Origin: Aedoeadaptatus ivorii
GTDB lineage: Bacteria; Bacillota; Clostridia; Tissierellales; Peptoniphilaceae
Length of the DNA stretch: 64,000 bases
Reading direction: 5' to 3'
Assembly (NCBI RefSeq): GCF_030815095.1
Contig: NZ_JAUSWF010000004.1
Location: 1-64,000, forward strand
The position numbers were made by a program, and so were the translations under genes. The notes under the pieces were generated by a model. The model had not been told where the DNA came from and did not search any database. It was given only the letters and a program-made list of their open reading frames with translations. Below are positions 43,578 through 52,488 of the stretch, one piece after another; positions within the stretch are counted from its first letter, which is position 1; every line of letters begins with the position of its first letter.

Positions 43578-45140
43578 CTACCCGTCGCGGCGAATGACAA
43601 AGCGCGTTTTGCCCCGCTTCTTTGCGAGATACCCCGTCACGAGAACATACAATAGCGTAAGCACGGGGAGCGCGCCCACGAGCACAGGACCCTTTGGCCG
43701 GATGGCAAAGATCGCATAGGAGAGGGCAATGGTAAAGTTGAAGAGGACGCGATAGGAGGTGCGCCGTGTCTTCCCGCTTTCGGTAAAGGGCTGAAAATAC
43801 AGATAGCTAAAGAGCAGGTGCCGCACAAAGAACAGGAGCACGAGCGCGGGCACCACCAGGGCGAAGAGATAGGCATCGATGGAAAGGCGCCAGCGGACGG
43901 CGATGGAACACAGCCCCGCCCAGAGGGCGATCAGGACCGGCAGGTTTTCGAGCAAAAGCGATCGCTCGCGCCCGCGAAAGACGGCCCGTAAGAGATCGCC
44001 CTCTTTATACATGCCGTAGTACAAGAGGGGCAGGTCGCAACCCGAAAAGCAGGCCCGCAAAAAGTCCTCGTCGAAGAAAAACATCGCACCGAAAAACGGC
44101 ACTAAGCAAATCGCTCCATAGAGCAGTTCATACCCCACGGGAAAGCGCGAAAATATCGCCGGCGCCGCGTGCACAAACAGTGTCGCCGCCAGCAGAAAGA
44201 CCAATGCCGCGCGCACGCGTTTTCTGCGCTTCTTGCCGTGGCGCAAAAAGAACAAGCGGTTGAGCTCCGCCCCGCCGAAGGCCCCGCTCACGGGCACATC
44301 CCGCACATCGTCCGCCCGGGCGGATTCTCGAAATGCTGCCCGCTCTATATTCTCCGCATCGAACACTTCCTGCCAGTCCTTATCCAGCCAGGGCAGATAC
44401 TTGCTATACCGAGAAAACTTCAGGAGATAAGCGGTAGACAGGGCGAGGGCGATCGCCGCGACCACGGCCCCGGTCTTGAAAAAGCCCGCGGGAAGCGTAA
44501 GCCCCACCGCATAATGCGTCCACAAAATGCCCGCCAAAAGAGAGAGCTCGAGGAGCACTGGCGCCATACTTCGTGGTTTTTTTCGAAATACCAAGAGCGA
44601 ACACGCCTCGCCCGTCTGCATGGCGGCCGCGAGCATGAGCGCAAAGGCAGCGCCCGACGGCCCGTCGTTAAAGGCGATCTTTCCCGCAATTGTCGCCACC
44701 ACGGCATCCCCACAAAATAGAAGGATTGTCTCGGCGATATAGACCGATCGCATGCGCCGCTTGGGCGAGATGCGGAAGTAATTGGAGAGCGCGTAGAGTT
44801 CGTCGCCCATCCCCATAAAGCGCGAGCGGAAAAAGCGCACGACGAGATACAGCCACACCACCGCGGGGAGGAGAAACGCCGGCGTAATTTGCCGCTTCAG
44901 AAAATAAGCGGGTAAGGCGGCGAAGATGGTGACCCATCCCCAGGCGAAGATCCGCCGAATGAACGCCCACAAGATTTCGAAGGGAACGCCGAGGAACAAG
45001 AGCACCCGTTTTATGTCGCCGTAGCCATAGCGGTTCTTTTTGCTGCCGAGGAGGGGGAGATCCCGCAGTTTGTAGAGGATCGTATTCACCCGCTCCAACA
45101 CCCGCCGGCGGTAGAGGAATACGAGCAGGCGGAACATCAT
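43578..45140 (-). CDS. ABC transporter permease, large ABC-2-like membrane protein
   Basis: About 520 residues with some twelve hydrophobic helices and a soluble loop near 270-330. The start ATG at 45140 overlaps the stop of the ATPase gene (ATGA), so the two form one exporter. There is no strong motif; MGMGDELYALSNYFRISPKRR near residue 130 is the probable ATPase-contact segment. The substrate is unknown. Bacitracin- or EcsB-type exporters are possible relatives. Confidence 0.65.
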   Translation of the reverse strand: MMFRLLVFLYRRRVLERVNTILYKLRDLPLLGSKKNRYGYGDIKRVLLFLGVPFEILWAFIRRIFAWGWVTIFAALPAYFLKRQITPAFLLPAVVWLYLVVRFFRSRFMGMGDELYALSNYFRISPKRRMRSVYIAETILLFCGDAVVATIAGKIAFNDGPSGAAFALMLAAAMQTGEACSLLVFRKKPRSMAPVLLELSLLAGILWTHYAVGLTLPAGFFKTGAVVAAIALALSTAYLLKFSRYSKYLPWLDKDWQEVFDAENIERAAFRESARADDVRDVPVSGAFGGAELNRLFFLRHGKKRRKRVRAALVFLLAATLFVHAAPAIFSRFPVGYELLYGAICLVPFFGAMFFFDEDFLRACFSGCDLPLLYYGMYKEGDLLRAVFRGRERSLLLENLPVLIALWAGLCSIAVRWRLSIDAYLFALVVPALVLLFFVRHLLFSYLYFQPFTESGKTRRTSYRVLFNFTIALSYAIFAIRPKGPVLVGALPVLTLLYVLVTGYLAKKRGKTRFVIRRDG

Positions 45141-45817
45141 GACAACCGCTTCGCCAAGAGGCGCTCGCCGGCGGATGCGCGCAAAAAGTCCGAATCCGTC
45201 TCGACCAGCTTTTTCCCTTGGATCAAAACCGCTTCGTCGCACAAATCCTTTGCCAGGGCGACGATATGGGTGGAAAATAGGACCACTCGATCGCGTTTTA
45301 GATCCTTAAGGACCTCTTTGATCTTTTGCTGAATCACCACGTCGAGACTCGTCAAAGGCTCGTCCATCAGAATCACCCGGGGCGCGGTCAACAAAAACAT
45401 CAGCATCTGCAGTTTGTTCTTGGTGCCCAGCGAATAGTGCTGAATCAGCATATCCCGATTCTTTTCGTCGATTTCCGCGTAGTCAAAGAGCGCATCCGCA
45501 TCCTCCCGCCGGCCGTAGAGGTCGAGATATAAGCGGATAAATTCCCGCCCGGTTAAAAAGTTCGGAAATTGCGGATCCGCCACCATATAAAACACGTCTC
45601 CGTCTACGATTTCGCGCCGCTTTCCGTCTTCTTCTATGGAAATGCCGCCCGCGTCATAAGGCTTTTTGCCGCTGATCAGGTCGAATAACGTCGTCTTTCC
45701 CGCCCCGTTTCTGCCCAGGATGCCGTAAATCTTTCCCGCCGAAAACCGCGCGCTCGCGCCTCGGAGCACCTGGTTGTCTCCGAAGGATTTGTCGATTGCG
45801 TCGATGATCAGTTCCAT
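45137..45817 (-). CDS. ABC transporter ATPase
   Basis: The 226-residue ATPase has Walker A LGRNGAGKTTLFD, a signature region HYSLGTKNKLQMLMFLLTA (degenerate, SLGTKNK instead of SGGQ), Walker B VILMDEPLTSLD and FSTHIVALAKDLCD. It is typical of ABC-2 exporters. It is the first gene of a two-gene operon with the permease. Confidence 0.9.
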   Translation of the reverse strand: MELIIDAIDKSFGDNQVLRGASARFSAGKIYGILGRNGAGKTTLFDLISGKKPYDAGGISIEEDGKRREIVDGDVFYMVADPQFPNFLTGREFIRLYLDLYGRREDADALFDYAEIDEKNRDMLIQHYSLGTKNKLQMLMFLLTAPRVILMDEPLTSLDVVIQQKIKEVLKDLKRDRVVLFSTHIVALAKDLCDEAVLIQGKKLVETDSDFLRASAGERLLAKRLS

Positions 45818-45954
45818 ATTGCGCCTCCGTTTCGTTCCTTTTGCAAATCAATCTCTTCTTGATTTCATTTTTTTATTGTAACGAAAAGCGCGGCGAGATT
45901 CAAATGACCCGCCCGTTTGATACAATAAGGCGTATGACAAATAAGGAGGAAACC

Positions 45955-46749
45955 ATGACCCATACCCCCTGGACACAAAATATCGAGGCCGCCTGCACAA
46001 AAAAAGCGGCCCTCTTCTCTGAAAGTCCCCTGCGCTATTTGACGCGATCGGCCTTTGCCGGCGCCTTTTTGACCCTTACCACCTTGGCGGGCTTTGTGAC
46101 CGGCGATCTACTCGCCGCCATCCACCCCGCCCTGAGCCGCCTCGCCTTTCCCCTCGTCTTTTGCTGGGGGCTGATCTATATCTTATTTCTAAACGGCGAA
46201 CTCGTCACCTCCAATATGATGTATCTGACGGCGGGACTCTATCGCCGCGCCGTGTCTCTGCCCCACGCCCTCGGCATCCTCTCGCTGTGCACCGCCGGAA
46301 ATCTCGCGGGGGCCATTCTCGTGGGCACCCTCGCCGCACAGACATCGGTGCTCGCGTCCTTTTCAGCGCCCGATGCCATGGCGGGTGCGGTCGTGGCGGC
46401 AAAACTCGCGAAACCGAGCGCAGAGCTCTTCTTTTCGGGCGTCCTCGCCAATGTCTTCGTCAATATCTCCATTCTCTCGTGGCTTTCGGTAAAAAACGAG
46501 GCGGCGCGCATCCTCTGCGTCGCCACCCCGATCATAATGTTTGTGCTTTTGGGACTGGAGCACGTCGTCGCTAACTTCGGCTCCTTTTCGCTCGTATACT
46601 TTTCCGGCGCGGGCGCGGCGGGACTGAGCGCGGCGAATACCGCCCGCCAATGGCTCTTCGCCTGGCTCGGCAACTACATCGGCGGCGGCGTACTGATCGG
46701 CCTCGCCTATGCCTGGCTGAACGGCGGCTGTAAATCCTATAGGGATTAG
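45955..46749 (+). CDS. Formate/nitrite transporter family channel
   Basis: The 264-residue membrane protein has six hydrophobic helices and the two half-helix motifs of FNT channels, LFLNGELVTSNMMYLTAG in the first half and LGLEHVVANFGSFSLVYF in the second. FNT members conduct formate, nitrite or hydrosulphide. The start ATG at 45955 has GGAGG seven bases upstream; a longer in-frame extension is unsupported. The specific substrate cannot be told; the His of formate channels appears as EHVVAN. Confidence 0.82.
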   Translation: MTHTPWTQNIEAACTKKAALFSESPLRYLTRSAFAGAFLTLTTLAGFVTGDLLAAIHPALSRLAFPLVFCWGLIYILFLNGELVTSNMMYLTAGLYRRAVSLPHALGILSLCTAGNLAGAILVGTLAAQTSVLASFSAPDAMAGAVVAAKLAKPSAELFFSGVLANVFVNISILSWLSVKNEAARILCVATPIIMFVLLGLEHVVANFGSFSLVYFSGAGAAGLSAANTARQWLFAWLGNYIGGGVLIGLAYAWLNGGCKSYRD

Positions 46750-46755
46750 CTCCGC

Positions 46756-48141
46756 TTATTCCCCTATTTGATACACTTCCATATCGACCACCCCATCGGC
46801 GACAATGTTCAAAAAATCGATATCGTGGGAGACTACAAAAACAATCCGCTCGGAAGATGCCGCCCAGGCGATGCTCTCCGCAATCCTAAGCATATTCTCA
46901 TAATCCATTCCCGAGGTAGGCTCGTCGAAAAAAAGCAACGGAACGTCTCGGTATAGTGCCGTTGCGACGGCTACGCGTTGTTTTTCGCCGCCGGATAGAC
47001 TATGCGGGTGTCTCAGGCGAAGCGGCTCGAGGTCGAGTTCTCCTAAAATCCGATCGAGTCGTTGTTTCTCGTAGGCACCGCCCAATGTGATTTCCTTTTC
47101 TACCGTCTCGGCAAACAATTGTCTGTGCACATCCTGCATTACGAGGCCCGACATCGCAATCCGCTCCGTCTTGGTAAGGCGTTTGTTTTCATAAAAAATC
47201 TCGTCCTTCAAAGTGCGCTCTACGCCAATCAATGCCCGCAAAAATGTAGACTTGCCGCAACCATTTCTGCCGACGATGCCATAGACCCTTCCCTTTTCAA
47301 AGAACATATTGCGCATATCGATGCCGCGTCTCTTTCCCAGCGAAATTTTAAGCTGCCGTATATGGAGCGCGCCACGCTCCGGCAGTTTTTTACATGCGAG
47401 TACAGGCCGTTTTCGGCTTCGTATGCCCTTTGCGCCGAGCACATCCTCGTCCAAAGCCCAAAAACGATCTCGGTCCAAAACCGCATCGACGCGCCCGTCC
47501 TCTAAAAGCAGCACGCGATCCGCGAGGGCTGCTACATCGTGCATTCGATGCTCTGCGAGTATCAGCGTGACGTTTTGTTCTTTAAGCTGCCGGAGCATCT
47601 CCACCAACACTCTTGTATAGTCCGCGTCTAAATTGGCCGTGGGTTCGTCGAACACGATGACCTCGGTGCCTGCGATGTATGCGGCGGCAACACATAGGAT
47701 TTGCTTTTCACCGCCGGAGAGCTTGAAGATATCGCGGTCCATCAAATGCCGAATCGGAAATAGAGCGAGCATATCCGCAAGCCTTTTTCGCATATCGTCG
47801 CGGGAAAGTCCTATGTTTTCTAGAAAAAATACGAGTTCTAAGGTGGTGTCTACGTTAAAAAAATGGGTCTTGGGATTTTGAAATACGCTGGATACGATCT
47901 GCCCGACTTCGTAGATCGGCATCTCTTGGATATCTCTCGTGCCGATTTGCACACTGCCCTCTATTTTTGCGCCCAAAAATTCTGCCGCCAACCCATTACA
48001 TACATGAATCAAAGACGATTTTCCCGATCCGCTCTTTCCCGCAATCAATAGACATTCCCCTTTTCTTACCGAAAGAGAAATGTCGGAGAGAACAGGGGTT
48101 TTGGGGGCATATGCGAGCGAAAGATTTTCGATTTCTACCAT
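46756..48141 (-). CDS. ECF transporter ATPase with two ABC domains
   Basis: About 461 residues. Domain 1: GKSGSGKSSLIH, LSGGEKQILCVA, IVFDEPTANLD. Domain 2: GRNGCGKSTFLRA, LSGGEKQRVAVA, LLFFDEPTSGMD. This is the fused EcfA-EcfA' form that powers energy-coupling-factor vitamin or metal importers. The ATG at 48141 follows GGAGGG. The start overlaps the EcfT stop by seven bases. It is the last gene of the TetR operon and ends six bases from the converging FNT gene. Confidence 0.92.
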   Translation of the reverse strand: MVEIENLSLAYAPKTPVLSDISLSVRKGECLLIAGKSGSGKSSLIHVCNGLAAEFLGAKIEGSVQIGTRDIQEMPIYEVGQIVSSVFQNPKTHFFNVDTTLELVFFLENIGLSRDDMRKRLADMLALFPIRHLMDRDIFKLSGGEKQILCVAAAYIAGTEVIVFDEPTANLDADYTRVLVEMLRQLKEQNVTLILAEHRMHDVAALADRVLLLEDGRVDAVLDRDRFWALDEDVLGAKGIRSRKRPVLACKKLPERGALHIRQLKISLGKRRGIDMRNMFFEKGRVYGIVGRNGCGKSTFLRALIGVERTLKDEIFYENKRLTKTERIAMSGLVMQDVHRQLFAETVEKEITLGGAYEKQRLDRILGELDLEPLRLRHPHSLSGGEKQRVAVATALYRDVPLLFFDEPTSGMDYENMLRIAESIAWAASSERIVFVVSHDIDFLNIVADGVVDMEVYQIGE

Positions 48142-48821
48142 AACCACCCTCCTACGGTAAATAAAACGATAGGCAGTAAATACAATAGATCCGCCGCGCC
48201 GATGGCGACTTTTGTATAGCGCGTCTTGGCCACGGGATTGGCGATACATTTTGCCTCTGCCGCCATGGCAATGTCATCGGCGATCTCGGAAGAAGCGATC
48301 AATAGCGGCACCGCCACATATTCCGGATACCGCCACGGGGCGCCCTGCAAAACGCCCCGAATCCGCATCGCCGTTCGGATATTTCTTCTCTCTTCCCGAA
48401 AAGCGGGGAAAAATCGAAAGATTACCGCAATGGGGATAGAGACCGAAGCGGGAATCCGCAGCGCGTCCATCGACGAAAGAATGCTCCCCACATCGGAAGT
48501 GCGAATCAAAAACTTTCCAGCCGCAAAAGGCAAAAAAAATAGGCGAATCACCATCAGGAGGGATAGGAGCATCTTTACGACAAAAGGCGCGCGGTATAAC
48601 GCAAAAAGCCCCGGCAGACCGAATAGGACCGCGTACAGCAAGAGTTGCCGAAAGGCGGTGCGCTTTTGGCCATTTAAAAAAAGAAACAGAGAGATCACCG
48701 ACAAAACGCCCCACGCACAGACATCGGGCAGGGAACGCACAACGGTGGTGCCCAAAAGAATCACGGCGATGATTTTGCTGATGGGGTTCGGATTGCATCC
48801 CCGTCGAAGTCGCGTCGTCAT
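48135..48821 (-). CDS. ECF transporter transmembrane component (EcfT-like)
   Basis: About 228 residues with five hydrophobic helices. The cytoplasmic coupling segments are visible as FFPAFREERRNIRTAMRIRG and SSEIADDIAMAAEAKCI, the Ala-Arg-Gly type motifs of EcfT. The ATG overlaps the stop of the S-component (ATGA). A longer upstream frame exists but lies inside the S-component gene. Confidence 0.88.
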   Translation of the reverse strand: MTTRLRRGCNPNPISKIIAVILLGTTVVRSLPDVCAWGVLSVISLFLFLNGQKRTAFRQLLLYAVLFGLPGLFALYRAPFVVKMLLSLLMVIRLFFLPFAAGKFLIRTSDVGSILSSMDALRIPASVSIPIAVIFRFFPAFREERRNIRTAMRIRGVLQGAPWRYPEYVAVPLLIASSEIADDIAMAAEAKCIANPVAKTRYTKVAIGAADLLYLLPIVLFTVGGWLW

Positions 48822-49405
48822 TCGACAATGCCCGCACGACGGAAGTGCTTTTTCAAAAATGCACGTCCGATATAGGCGCCGACGATGCCACCGCAAAATG
48901 CACCGAGATAGACCAATGCCATATGGGGGTAGGTGATGAGCCGCTCGAGCATCTCCACATATTCTTTGCCCATCATCATGGACATCTCTATATATTGCTC
49001 TTTTGCGAGGAGCATCTGCATCAGCGAACCGCAAATCCAAGTGGAAAATACCGCATAGGAAAGCATATTATAGCGAAAAGAGCGGTACAATCCGATGCGG
49101 CGAATGCCTTCCGCCAAAGTGACGACCACCAGTGACAGTATGGGGAGTACAAAAGTGTGTCCCATGGCAAACATTACGAGAGGCGTAATCATGCCGAAGA
49201 TCCATAGTGCCCCGGGCTTTTGGATTTTTGCCATCAAAAGCATGACGACGACGCCCGCCGCCACAGCGAGGACAGCGGGATAGATCAGAAACAAAATCGG
49301 TACCATACCCATCATACCGATGCCGAACATAAGCACAAAGTAGACCACGCTAAAGACGCCGATGGTTACCAAATTCTTTACGGACAATTTTTCTTCAGCA
49401 CGCAT
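48818..49405 (-). CDS. ECF S-component, MptD / Trep_Strep-like
   Basis: The 195-residue membrane protein has about six helices: FSVVYFVLMFGIGMMGMVPILFL at the start, a middle LWIFGMITPLVMFAMGHTF and a C-terminal LGAFCGGIVGAYIGRAFLKKHF. It fits the MptD family of ECF substrate-binding components; its ligand is not known. The ATG overlaps the end of the MATE gene by 11 bases. Confidence 0.8.
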   Translation of the reverse strand: MRAEEKLSVKNLVTIGVFSVVYFVLMFGIGMMGMVPILFLIYPAVLAVAAGVVVMLLMAKIQKPGALWIFGMITPLVMFAMGHTFVLPILSLVVVTLAEGIRRIGLYRSFRYNMLSYAVFSTWICGSLMQMLLAKEQYIEMSMMMGKEYVEMLERLITYPHMALVYLGAFCGGIVGAYIGRAFLKKHFRRAGIVE

Positions 49406-50759
49406 TTTTTCCTCCTTGTTCTTCTCGTCCCATGTGGACGAGGGCAGTATATTGCATCCATAGGCCCGCTACGATCACCACGGCGTCCACCGCTGGTTCT
49501 GCCCACCATACGGCGCTCGGCCCGAATACTTTGGGCAGAATCAACATGGCGGGCACAAAGCCGATAAGTTGTCGCAATAGGACCAAGATCCCCGCCTTTT
49601 TGCCGTCCCCTATTGCTTGGAAAAACGTGATTGTCATCACCATCACGCCATATAAAGGAAACACACTATAAAACATGCGAAAATTCTGTGCGCCCGTCGC
49701 GCGCAAAGCGGTTTGCACATTGAAGGCGGATAGGATTTGCGGCGCAAAAACTTGCGCGGGGATCCAAAACGCCAAGGCGAGCAAAAGACCGCCCCAGCAA
49801 AATACTTTCATGAGTTTTCGTACGCGCTCGAATTGTTTGGCGCCGTAATTGGCCCCCGCCGCCGGTTGTAGACCTTGGCTCATTCCCCAAAGCGGTATAA
49901 ACGAAAACGCATAGATTCGAAGTGTAGCGGCCATCACCGTTCCGTAAGCGTCTCCTCCATAAGCAAAAGCCTGTTTATACAATAGGGTCTGTTGGATCAT
50001 AAACAGGAGTTGCATAACCATCGCCGATGCGCCCACCGCAAACATTTCGCGGGCAATCGCGGCATTTCTGCGAATGCCTAGGATCTGCACAGTCTCGCTT
50101 TTATGGAGGAAATAATAAAGAGTGATTGTGGCTTGCACGACTTGGGCGATTACCGTCGCAAGCGCCGCCCCTTCCACGGCATGGTCTCCCATCGCCGTCA
50201 TCAGGATCGGGTCCAGGGCGATATTGATGATAGCGCCCAATGCCATAATGCCCATAGCGCGCTTCATAAGACCCTCGCCGCGCATCACCATATTGGCGGA
50301 CTGGGTAAAGTTTACGAATACAGACCCCAAAAATAGCACCCGCAGATAGCGGATCCCCATCTGCTTGATCGCCCCGCTCGCGCCCACTGCTTCGAGAAAT
50401 AGGGGTGCGAACAGTGCGCCGCCGAGTGTGATCAGCGCGGAAAACAGAAGCACCCAAAAAATAAGATTCCCCATAATGCCGTCGATCGTCTCCTGATCCT
50501 TCTTTCCCAGTGCGCGAGAAAGGATCGAAGCACTCCCTACACCCAAAAGCGTAGAGATGCCGCTATTGACAAAGGTCATGGGCAAGGCAATACCGCAAGC
50601 CGTCATGGCTTCTTCCCCTATAATATGGCCCGCGAAAATGCCGTCCATCAGCGGGTATAGGCCGATCACCAACATGCCGATTACAGCGGGAATCGACAGA
50701 CGAAATAGGAGAGAAATCGGAGAGTCGACCAACAGTCTTTCTTTCATCGTTTTTTCCAT
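49395..50759 (-). CDS. MATE-family efflux transporter
   Basis: About 454 residues and twelve helices in two similar halves. The MATE hallmark regions are FRLSIPAVIGMLVIGLYPLMDGIFAGH and GVGSASILSRALGKKDQETI, and in the second half MSQGLQPAAGANYGAKQFERV. GGAGG before the ATG at 50759 fixes the start. It lies between two half-exporters and an ECF importer in one operon, so it may export a compound that the other transporters handle. Confidence 0.92.
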   Translation of the reverse strand: MEKTMKERLLVDSPISLLFRLSIPAVIGMLVIGLYPLMDGIFAGHIIGEEAMTACGIALPMTFVNSGISTLLGVGSASILSRALGKKDQETIDGIMGNLIFWVLLFSALITLGGALFAPLFLEAVGASGAIKQMGIRYLRVLFLGSVFVNFTQSANMVMRGEGLMKRAMGIMALGAIINIALDPILMTAMGDHAVEGAALATVIAQVVQATITLYYFLHKSETVQILGIRRNAAIAREMFAVGASAMVMQLLFMIQQTLLYKQAFAYGGDAYGTVMAATLRIYAFSFIPLWGMSQGLQPAAGANYGAKQFERVRKLMKVFCWGGLLLALAFWIPAQVFAPQILSAFNVQTALRATGAQNFRMFYSVFPLYGVMVMTITFFQAIGDGKKAGILVLLRQLIGFVPAMLILPKVFGPSAVWWAEPAVDAVVIVAGLWMQYTALVHMGREEQGGKNAC

Positions 50760-50769
50760 ATGCGCCCTC

Positions 50770-52488
50770 CTAATACACAAAGGCTTCCGACATGGCGGAC
50801 TTTTCGATCAAGTTCTCGTACACCGGAGATTCGGAACGTAGCGTTTCGTGCCGGCCTACACTTTGTACCTCCCCGTCGTCCAAGACCACGATCGAATCCG
50901 CATTTTCTATCGACTTCATGCGATGAGAAACGACGATCACCGTCTTATCGCCGATCAATGTACGCAGACTTTCTTGAATCTTTCGTTCGTTTTCCACATC
51001 CAAGCTCGCAGAAATCTCGTCTAACAACAGAATCGGCGCATCTTTCAAAAAGGCGCGAGCGATGGAAAGACGTTGTCGTTCGCCGCCGGAGAGTTCGGCC
51101 CCATTTTCTCCGATGAGCGTGTCAAAGCCTTGGGGCAATCGCTCGATAAATTCAGTACAGTGGGCGAGGCGCGCCGCCCGCATCACTTCCGCATCGGTGG
51201 CGTCCTTTCGACCGATACGGATATTTTCGAGAATCGAACCGTTAAAGAGTGTCACGTCCTGAAATACGACGGAAATATATGCAAAGAGTGAATCCGTGTG
51301 GATCTCACGAATATCGTTTCCGCCGATTCGAATGCTCCCCTCGTCGTAGTCGTATAGGCGAGAAATCAGCTTCAGAATCGTCGACTTTCCGCAGCCCGAA
51401 GGACCGACCAGCGCCGTGACTTCTCCCTGTTTTGCCGTAAAACCGACACCGCGGAGCACAGGCGTATCTTTGTAAGAAAAACCGACATTTTCCAGTTCGA
51501 TGTCGAATCTTTCGAGTTGTACCTGCCTTCCCCGCTGCACCTCTGCCTCTTTGATCTCCCGTATGCGCGCGACGCGGGGCGCAATATAACAGATTTCCAG
51601 AGAAAGTTCCGAAGACACATCCACAAGATCCTTAAGTTTTATGGCCGAAAGGATGTATCCCAAGAGATACAATAGCGAGATTTCGCCATTCGCCATCAGA
51701 TGCGTGCCCACCACCAAGACGACGCCGAGACCGACGAAGGAAAACAGTCCCGAAAGGGCGACGGTCAGTAAGGTGGCGCCTTCGGTCTTGATATGGACGG
51801 CTTCGCTATGGTCCATCTGCGAATATAGACTGCCGCGTGTGGCATCTGCCAACTGAAAGTCCCGAATTTCTCGGTACATCTCGATCGCCTCTTGAAAGCG
51901 CTCGGAATTTTCGCGCAATACCTTGTGGTAGCGATCGTTATGCGCCGTCGATCGATCCCAAAATAGCGCTAAAACGAGGTAGCGGCACAAAATTGGAACG
52001 ATCACCGCAAGACCCAATTTGAGATTGCCCCACAGTAGCAACACGCCCAATATCGGAAGAAATAAGTATAGTGCATAAACCTTGGGGATGGCATGCGACA
52101 TAGCGTGTTCCACCGCCTCCACATCGGCCATCACGGATTGAGCGAGATCCGATAAATCGTGCTTGGAAAAATAAGAAAGAGGCAGCTGTGCCAGGCGCTC
52201 GGAGATATCGATTCGGAGTGCCGCACTTTCCTTATAGGTGGCGCTGTAAAGCCGATCGTATTCTACCGAAAGAGCGAGGTATAACGCCGCACATACGGCG
52301 ATGGACGCACCCGCATACAATAGCGGATCGCGAATCTGCCCTACAAACATTTTCTCGGCAAAAAATAGTAAGAGAAATACCGGCCCCATCGTAACGATAT
52401 ACACGACAAGACTCGCCAAGGTCGCCCTCCAAAGGCCCTTTGCCCCCAATGCGGATATGGCGAATTTTCGCTCAAACCACTTTTGCAT
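50770..52488 (-). CDS. ABC half-transporter (membrane domain fused to ATPase), second of pair
   Basis: The 572-residue protein has a six-helix membrane domain (1-320) and an ATPase (330-572) with GPSGCGKSTILK, LSGGERQRLSIARAFL, LLLDEISASLD and VSHRMKSIENAD. Its start overlaps the preceding ABC gene by 17 bases, so the two probably form a heterodimer. SKHDLSDLAQSVMADVEAVEHAMSHAIPK in the membrane domain is like IrtB/YbtQ-type transporters, which import iron-siderophores despite the exporter fold. Transport direction is inference. Confidence 0.88.
   Translation of the reverse strand: MQKWFERKFAISALGAKGLWRATLASLVVYIVTMGPVFLLLFFAEKMFVGQIRDPLLYAGASIAVCAALYLALSVEYDRLYSATYKESAALRIDISERLAQLPLSYFSKHDLSDLAQSVMADVEAVEHAMSHAIPKVYALYLFLPILGVLLLWGNLKLGLAVIVPILCRYLVLALFWDRSTAHNDRYHKVLRENSERFQEAIEMYREIRDFQLADATRGSLYSQMDHSEAVHIKTEGATLLTVALSGLFSFVGLGVVLVVGTHLMANGEISLLYLLGYILSAIKLKDLVDVSSELSLEICYIAPRVARIREIKEAEVQRGRQVQLERFDIELENVGFSYKDTPVLRGVGFTAKQGEVTALVGPSGCGKSTILKLISRLYDYDEGSIRIGGNDIREIHTDSLFAYISVVFQDVTLFNGSILENIRIGRKDATDAEVMRAARLAHCTEFIERLPQGFDTLIGENGAELSGGERQRLSIARAFLKDAPILLLDEISASLDVENERKIQESLRTLIGDKTVIVVSHRMKSIENADSIVVLDDGEVQSVGRHETLRSESPVYENLIEKSAMSEAFVY

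Noticed and set aside
44169..44720. 183-codon plus-strand frame inside the ABC permease gene
   Set aside because: Opposite-strand shadow; composition rich in Arg, His and Gln as expected from antisense GC-rich coding.
48822..49040. N-terminal extension of the EcfT-like gene
   Set aside because: It would lie inside the S-component gene and translates to a sequence without membrane or family character.
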